The translations under genes were made by a program, and so were the position numbers. DNA of 64,000 nucleotides from NCBI GenBank assembly GCA_036429605.1, contig JAVFKD010000015.1:2503421-2567420 (forward strand), given 5' to 3'. The notes beneath the pieces were generated by a model, which ran no database searches, was not told the DNA's origin, and saw nothing but the letters and a program-made list of their open reading frames with translations. This DNA is from Cladobotryum mycophilum. Its lineage: Eukaryota > Ascomycota > Sordariomycetes > Hypocreales > Hypocreaceae. Shown one piece after another: positions 57,302-64,000 of the stretch (its first letter is position 1; each line of letters opens with the position of its first letter).

Positions 57302-58261
57302 ATGACGAACACTGAGACTACAGTACAGCCAAGCGCGGACATTCCGACGCTGAGCCAAGAAAAACCAAGAGAGTCCAGAGTCCAGAAGAAGCTCAAGGAA
57401 TGGAGGAAGAAGAATGGGCGCGAAAGGGAGTCTGACGAGAGCGAACCGGAAGAAGAACTCGAAGAAGGTGAGAATCATCTGTAGATGAACAAGTGTACTT
57501 TGTTAACTGTCTGTTTGATTTTAGGGGTTACCATTTTGCACAAGTTGTTTGCCAGAAAGGTGACGCTTCATCCCGGCAACATTGTTCAAAAATGCGGTAA
57601 ACGCATCAATCTTGGAGAGGCAGATGCTCTTCGAGTCGCCGAGGAAGCTGGCATACCCGTCCCCCATGTGCACAAAGTCGAAACCACACCAGACGGCAAG
57701 AAATCTATCCATATGGATTACGTACCGGGCAAGACGCTCGAGGAACTTTGGCCCGGGATGTCGGCCGAACAGAGGCAGGATATCTGCCAACAGTTGCGTC
57801 AGATCCTTCAAACTATGCGATCTATACCGCCTCCGCCTGACTTGGTCGGTGCGTGTGACGGTACGGGAATTCGTGACACCCGCCTTTATTTTACATACGA
57901 TGCTCCGAATTGTCACGATGAGGCTGGTTTCAATGCATACCTCTTGTCGAGTGTCTTCAAGGACTCGCCCCCGGCTATTCACGAGGCCTTTGCCAAAGCA
58001 CTACGAACCGGTCACCGCATTGTTTTCACGCACTGTGATCTGGCACCACGCAACATCATGGTCCAAGATGGTAAGATTACGGGCTTGCTAGATTGGGAAG
58101 ATGGCGGATGGTATCCGGAGTACTGGGAGTACGTCAAGTTCTTCTACCGCTCTGGCTCTGGCGATAGAGGCTGGCGGTCTTACGCCAACACAATTTTCCC
58201 TCAAACATACCCCGATGAGTTGGTCTCCTATATTGCAATTGCCAGATGGCAGTCGCCTTAG
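57302..58261 (+). CDS. Aminoglycoside phosphotransferase-fold (APH) kinase-like protein
   Basis: Exons 57302-57467 and 57525-58261 (57-nt intron, branch GTTAAC), 300 aa. The charged N-terminal tail (about 55 aa, Glu/Lys-rich) is followed by a kinase-like domain: N-lobe LHPGNIVQKCGKRINLGEADALRVAEE with a candidate ATP-binding Lys, AGIPVPHVHKV, and MDYVPGKTLEELWPGMS. The catalytic loop HCDLAPRN (His225, Asp227, Asn232) and the metal-binding LLDWEDGGWYP (Asp245, Glu247) are intact. PF01636-type proteins are abundant in filamentous fungi and phosphorylate small molecules; most have unknown substrates. Despite the family name, there is no reason to call this antibiotic resistance. It ends soon after the C-lobe (IARWQSP), on the short side. 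It lies upstream of the small protein at 59421, same strand. Confidence 0.88.
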
Positions 58262-59420
58262 CCAACAACCACCTGATGTACTCTAGCTGGCCTGGAGGAG
58301 CAATTCCACCATCTGTCGCATTTTGCGTATCTTGAGAATACACTTGATAATTTCATCCCTTTAATCCGGCTGCCACTCCCTGAGCTTGTTTTCAAGAAAC
58401 GGGACCATTACTACCAATTTGGCCGGCCCATTTCCTCAGGCGCTTTGAAGCCACACAGGATGAATGGTGCAAGCATGGGGGGGGCTTATTCTGCAAAAAT
58501 AACAGGCTTTGAGCTCGGAAACCTAGTGATAAAACAGTGCCCACTTACTTCTACGCATGGATATGCTCGGAGTGAGGTACACGCAAACCCTCCAACGAGT
58601 TGACTGCAAGCGCCGGTGAGCTTCTCATTAGCACATGTTTCTATGATCTCCTGCTGCTGCCTGCTGGTTGAGACACATAGATGAGGTTATTGGCCACTAA
58701 TTCCGTATCACTGCCTTCGAGTTGAAACATTGCCCGCTGATTGAGCCTTGGGCTTCCTTGTTCCGTTGTTGTGTTGGTGATATGACGAACCAACACAGTG
58801 AAGTGGATCTTTTGCTTCTTCTCGACGAATGAAAAGCTCATCTCTGGGCAGATTGCCTAAAATATCAACCAATGGTTCTCACGCAACCATTTCGCTCGTT
58901 TGTGACACCAGTGACGGCCAACAACAGTAGCAGCCTAGTATCATTTCGCAAGAGGCTGTCTGTTCCAATGCAGACCACATACCCGTTGATCGATGCTGAA
59001 GCGTGAAGGTTGTAAATACGATTGGCTGAGACGTAGAGTTATTGATTTGTCCGGGCGGCAAACGCGGTCGTTGAGATGGCTAAACAGCTCGCAAACTCAT
59101 TGTCGCTAGCGGTTCGCATGGGAGGCTACGTCTGGCTCATGTGAGGGAGCATATTTGCTGCATGGAGATGACCAACACATGGCTGAGACTTTTCTAGACT
59201 TGTATAAAGATTCCCTCTAAGCTCTGATGAAGAAGAGAATTTGACTCGTCCATAGTTACGATACACTCTTCTCCTCACAAAACTATCTGTCCCAGTCCTG
59301 TATTGTCTTGAACAGCTATCCATTTTATCTTCCTCAAGGTTGGTATGGTGATCCAGCATCCGATTCAAGTGAGCTAACACCGTGCAGATATTTCAGCCTG
59401 TACCATCTCACTTTACAACA
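58262..59420. other. Spacer APH-like kinase / small protein
   Basis: About 1.16 kb, no supported gene. It contains a G7 run near 58479-58485. Confidence 0.6.
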
Positions 59421-59858
59421 ATGTCGGCTGTCAAGTACAACGTGCACATTATTGTGTACAAGGGAGACCCGCTGGACTACCAGAAGTTCAGACACACTGG
59501 CATCTGGTTCACTCCAGTCCTAGACGGCGCCCATTACTTCTTCCACATCATCGAGACCGATCAGGGATACCTATTCGAAACGCGCCCAAACTTCGATCCG
59601 ACCAAGTCGAGGACCTTTGCAGAAAAGGTCGACGTCGGAGAGACCAGGATCTCACTAGCCCCCAGCGAGCTCATGCGAACCATGCAAAGGGTTCCGATTG
59701 AAAATGACAATCCCGAGTTCAATTGCCATCTTTGGGTGGACAGAGCTACCACAGCCATGGTGGACCGGGGCTATTTGACTCGGCAGCAGTGCGATGATGG
59801 ACTTGATGAGATGATGGAGATCACACTGAAGGCTACCGATGAGCCGACTCTAGAGTAG
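59421..59858 (+). CDS. Small protein (145 aa), possible permuted papain-like fold
   Basis: Single exon. Start chosen at MSAVKYNVHIIVYKGD (59421); an in-frame ATG at 59382 adds 13 poorly fitting residues. No signal peptide or membrane segment. The layout suggests a compact alpha/beta protein: strand KYNVHIIVYKGD, then FRHTGIWFTP (His25), HYFFHIIETDQGYLFETRP (His42), and later FNCHLWVDRATTAM (Cys102) opening a helix. A histidine in an HxGIW/Y-type strand followed much later by an N-C-x-x-W/F-V helix is the order seen in permuted papain-fold families (LRAT/HRASLS, NlpC/P60, PPPDE). That makes a cysteine-dependent hydrolase or acyltransferase plausible; it is inference from motif order only. Convergent with the ABC transporter, 306 bp apart. 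Confidence 0.75.
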   Translation: MSAVKYNVHIIVYKGDPLDYQKFRHTGIWFTPVLDGAHYFFHIIETDQGYLFETRPNFDPTKSRTFAEKVDVGETRISLAPSELMRTMQRVPIENDNPEFNCHLWVDRATTAMVDRGYLTRQQCDDGLDEMMEITLKATDEPTLE

Positions 59859-60164
59859 AATACGTAGAGATAGGGAGGCACATGTGGGCTATCTATATTA
59901 CTTCGTTGTGGATGGTATTGTTCTGGTCTTAAATTGAGAAGTTGAAGACTGCATTCTAACATGCTCGTGAGCTCCATTGTGTTCATGCTTCTAAGAATGC
60001 CTAAAGCTGCCGTATATTTTGCACTTCGTGCTTACGTCCATTTACCAGTTGATATCCATGTGTTCAGTATTTTCTGGCACTGAGTTGAGGGGAAACAACA
60101 ACCAGGGGCAACAAGGACCATTATTCGTTATGATAAAGAAATATGTATAACATGGCATGAGGAA
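59859..60164. other. Short convergent spacer
   Basis: 306 bp between two stop codons; 3' UTRs only. Confidence 0.6.
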
Positions 60165-63100
60165 TTAATGGTCATGTAGCCGATGCAACTCTGCAAGCTG
60201 GCTCTTCTCAGACATCAATTTCTTCGGATCATCAAACTCCAACAACTTGCCGTTTCCAAAGAGCGCAGCTTTGTCGTAGGACCGAATATGTTCAAGCCGA
60301 TGTATGACTGAAATGACAGTGCATCCCTTGAACTCGGTGTCGATAATGTCCTGCATGATCGCTTCTGTCTCGCTGTCCACACTACAACAACATCGTTAGG
60401 GCATGCATGATAATCAGTTTCAAGGGAATGGGATGGACTTACCTGCTCATTGCTTCATCGAGGATCAAAAGCTTGCATCTTCTTACCATAGCCCTGGCAA
60501 AACAAACCAGCTGCTTCTGGCCGACAGACCACGCACTTGTGTCAATCTCCTTGTCAAGCCCTCCTTGCTCTTGCACGATGCCCCAAAGCTTTACTCTTTC
60601 TAGCACGCGGATGATCTCATCGTCCCAGGAAGCCGAGTATGGATCGATATTAAAGCGAACGGTTCCTGGTATGAGAAGAGGGTCCTGGGGCACGACGTTT
60701 ATGTGGGAGCGCACCTCTCTGCATGGGAGTGTGGAGAGGTCGACTCTGTCGATGGTGATTGTGCCTTCCACGGTGTCGATCATTTGTAGCAAGGAAAGGA
60801 TGAGTGATGTCTTGCCGCTCCCAGTACGACCGCAAACAGCGACATGCTGACCGGCCTGGATCGACAGGGAGACGTTTTTGAGCACCGGCTTCGAGTCAGG
60901 CTTCGTACTGCATTTCTGTCAGTTTATCGATTTGTTACATGTCTCATCAATGACGTACTCATATGCAGCAACCAAGTTAGAAAACTCAACTGCGCCAGCT
61001 TGTGGCCAGGATGCAGCGACGTAAGCTCCCTTTTCTTTTCTCTCTTCAGACTCAGTCTCCGTAGCGAAATGCTTTACCCTCGCCACAGCACCAATGCTCG
61101 GCTCCAATGTCGTCCAAGTCTCAAGGAGTCGCACCAAGACCTCGCTGAACCCAACGACGGTGACCAAGCTCACACCAACGCTACCAGGGCTAAACTTGTC
61201 TCTCCAGATGAGAACTGTGCCCACCAACAAAACAGCGAGCACAGCTACCATCAGTTCTAGCACAAAACTGAGCCAGCTTTGAATACAGCTCTGCAGGTAA
61301 ACGGGCCTCTGCGATGCGTCGGTGAGACGATAGTTTCGTTCTTGATGGTATGACTTCCAGCCAAAGGCGCGAATGGTAGCAGCACCGGAGACGGACTCGC
61401 CAAAGTGCGTGAAGAGAGGTGCTTGGGCCTCAATTACCAAGAGTCGGACCTGGCGGGATGTTTGGAGATAGAAGCTCTGGAGGAAGTACACAACGATTGC
61501 GAAAAGGGGAATCGTGACACCGAGATACTTTGAGAACACAGCGAGAATAACAACCTTAGCAATGCATGAGACCACCGCTGTGACAGAATTAGATCATAGC
61601 CCTCGCACACTGGGTGAGATGTACATACTTGAAGTGTAATTTACCAAGTTGCGGGGCAGCTCCATATCTATGAGCTCCATGTCTCGACTGAATCTACAAT
61701 CTTGTAAGAATTACCTTCGTTTTTGGGACCAAATGCCGATGACTTACCTATTGATGAGCTCTCCAATATCCGTCGCCGCAAAGTATCGGAAAGGCGCTCT
61801 GATTGATCCATTGTGAGCTCCCTTGTTTTCATCACAGAACATGCTGTACTTACCTAAGTGTTGCTTCCAGAAGAATAGAATGTAGTTGCATAGCTGAGCG
61901 TGATATAATGGGCATAAAGGCAACCCTAGATATCTGTAAGTAACACTACTTTTCAAGGTGCGTATGACTTGAGCTCACCAGGCTGCTACTAGACCGCTCA
62001 GGCTGCTGACGATGCCGAGAAGTGCATAAATGCCCAAGTACATCCAAACGTCTTTGTTTGGCTCCGCAGTATTGGCCGCAGACCACCACTTGATCCATAT
62101 CGCTATAATGACAATTTGGTTAGTGAGTCCAGCAAGAAACGATGTGTAACCCACTGGAGAATTCCATGCAGACGACCCAGCCTGTAACTGCAATGGTGTA
62201 CAGTATTACAGAGGCCCAACCCGAATTTCTAAGGTAGAATGCGTAGACTGATAGCTCTCCCTTTTTACGCCGCATGTCGGTGTGCTTGTCGTCAAGTTCT
62301 TCGGCCATCTCGACGGCCGCATCGGCAGCCATGTCAAATCTCCCTTGGGTTTCAGAAACCGCTTGCATTTCGGGAACCTCTTCAGCTCCGTTGCCGTCAA
62401 AGAGCAATTGAAGGCCAATCTTGCCGACGTAGCCATTATTTTTTAGTAGCTTCGCCGGGCTGTCGTGAGCAGTAATCTTGCCATCCTCAAGAACGATCAT
62501 TTCATCCGACAGGGCCATAATTTTGCCTGTACCATCAATATTAGCACCTGCAATCTTGATGACTAGATCGACGTACGATTATGAGTGGCTAATACCACAG
62601 TCATATGAAGTTTGCGGAAAAGGCCATCTCTTCCAATAAGACGGCTAGCAACAACATCAGTCGTATGAGCGTCCATGCCGCTGAAAACATCATCGAGAAT
62701 AGCGATTCTACGTTTGGAATAAACAGCTCGTGCCAAAGCCTATAGGTTTACCTCTCACATTAGCGTCCACTTCGAACTGGAGCATCGGAAGGGGCATGAT
62801 ACTTACGATACGTTGCTTTTGACCACCGCTGAGATTCAGGCCCCTGCTACCAATTCGTGTCTGATCGCCTCGTGGTAGCTGTTTGAGATCGGCATCGAGG
62901 CCGCAAGAAGCAACCACCTCGTCATACCATTTCTTATTATAGGGTGAGATACTGGTGATGTTGTGTCGAATCGTGGCGTTCTCAAGCCAGGGCTCCTGCG
63001 AGCAGTATGCCATTTGCTCGGTTGCCTTTTGTACCGCTGTGGATGGTCTAGATAGTGCAGACTTTGAAACCATTTCGCCAAGCATACTATTTAAGAGAGC

Positions 63101-64000
63101 AGATTTGCCACTCCCAACGGGCCCAATAATTGCGGTAATGATTTCTTCCTTGATTACCACCTCAATGTTTTTGAGGACCGGAGGGCTAGTCTTGTCCCAT
63201 CCAAAACTCTGGTTGTGCAATGCGATGACGTGACTAGCCGGCAATATAGAGGACTCTGCATCATCATCTTCGGCAAGCAGGTTGATTTCGGACTCAGCCC
63301 GAAGTTCCACTAGGCCACTTTTACCCCTGCCGTCGCCAATTGGGTCTGAGGTGTAGTTGCAATACTCCTGGATGCGATCAAAGCTACTCACAGATTGCAC
63401 AACCATTGGCATGACTTGAATGAAGATGATGACTGGTGTTGTTAAGAGCGTGATCAAAGCCAGAGAGGTGAAAGCCTGGGCTGTCAACAATGAACCGTGA
63501 ATCCAATATACAGACATGAGAACATATATCGCAAAGGTTACAACGGGGGCGAGGGTGATGGGTGAGAGTGCTAGATATGATGGTCAGCACAGTCGTCTCA
63601 GAGTCAAGGAATAAGGCTAAATTGCATACAGAGAATCACAGTTGCAATAAGAAGCTTTCTGAATGACTTTGATGTGTTGACCTCGTTAACACGGAGCTTC
63701 GTCAGAATGTTCGAGGTTACACGCGAAAGACCAAGCATCTTAATGGCCTTGATATCTCCCAACATGGTGCTAGTAGCTCGAAGACGCTCTTGAACGCTTT
63801 CGATCCATTCCCTTTGCGCCTTTCGGCTTGAGAGTGAGATTTGAGAAGTTTCGCCAACGAATACTAGAATTGAAGAGGTTAATTTGCGAAGAGGGGAGGG
63901 CATGGAACAGATTGCAGCCACTTACTAACGACAAGAACAATTGGGGCGAGGCAGGCCAAGAAAAGCTGCCGCTCAAGAAGCCAGCAAGCGATGCAAATAT
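60165..64000 (-). CDS. ABC transporter of the ABCC (MRP) type, N-terminal part beyond the window
   Basis: Full-size exporter, at least 12 exons seen: 63926->64000, 63630-63863, 62807-63570, 62577-62739, 62155-62526, 61979-62102, 61854-61933, 61748-61798, 61629-61693, 60959-61577, 60443-60907, 60165-60381, with introns of 45-67 nt. Order: end of TMD1 (TSKSFRKLLIATVIL), NBD1 with Walker A GPVGSGKSALL, signature LNLSGGQKQRIALARAVYS and Walker B IAILDDVFSGMDAHT. Then TMD2 (IWIKWWSAAN; LLEATLRAPFRYF) and NBD2 with Walker A GRTGSGKTSLI, signature WSVGQKQLV and Walker B LLILDEAMSS, ending LAELHRLHDH. Such pumps export conjugates, drugs or metabolites. Odd point: at the 61934-61978 intron the visible splice gives TG|A, a stop; one extra G in the GG at the donor would restore W|ISRVAF. 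All other junctions are in phase. Confidence 0.88.

Overview
The window is nuclear DNA of a filamentous ascomycete (Pezizomycotina), most likely a Sordariomycete of the Hypocreales type. The evidence is the dense set of single-copy fungal genes, short introns (45-180 nt) with GTATGT/GTAAGT donors, CTAAC-like branch points and TAG/CAG acceptors, and long gene-free spacers with microsatellites and TACCTACC-type sequence. I see no tRNA, rRNA, CRISPR array, transposase or reverse transcriptase. The order-level placement is inference; no database was searched.

Layout: the left edge holds the 3' part of a peroxisomal enoyl-CoA isomerase gene (+), then the Golgi tether subunit COG1 (-) and the ribosome-biogenesis factor SAS10/UTP3 (-). 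A seven-exon CLC chloride/proton antiporter gene (+) and a GABA transaminase gene (+) follow. Next come a proline-rich AT-hook protein (-) and a 5.7 kb gene-poor stretch. The middle carries the histone H3K36 methyltransferase SET2 (+), the 25S rRNA methyltransferase BMT5 (-), a large fungal protein of unknown function (+), the SUMO E1 subunit AOS1 (-), an unknown two-exon gene (+) and a coiled-coil protein (+). The right part holds a complex I B12-type subunit (-), the POP2/CAF1 deadenylase (+), the GID ubiquitin-ligase subunit FYV10 (-), a secreted-type metallophosphatase (-) and a mitochondrial helical-repeat protein (-). It ends with an APH-fold kinase (+), a small protein with a possible permuted papain-like His/Cys arrangement (+) and a partial ABCC-type transporter (-). 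Most of these are dispersed housekeeping genes. Only the last three look accessory and could be the edge of a detoxification or metabolite locus continuing to the right.

Most important technical point: five genes (SET2, BMT5, the 29-33 kb gene, the 38-40 kb gene and POP2) each have one apparent frameshift of the same sign, a missing single nucleotide, at or near homopolymers. A sixth case may sit at an ABC-transporter splice junction. This pattern points to homopolymer collapse in the assembly rather than gene decay. The 29-33 kb gene also has an in-frame TAG followed by 161 open, protein-like codons. Gene models below are given with introns worked out by eye; three introns are stop-free multiples of three and are easily translated through by mistake.
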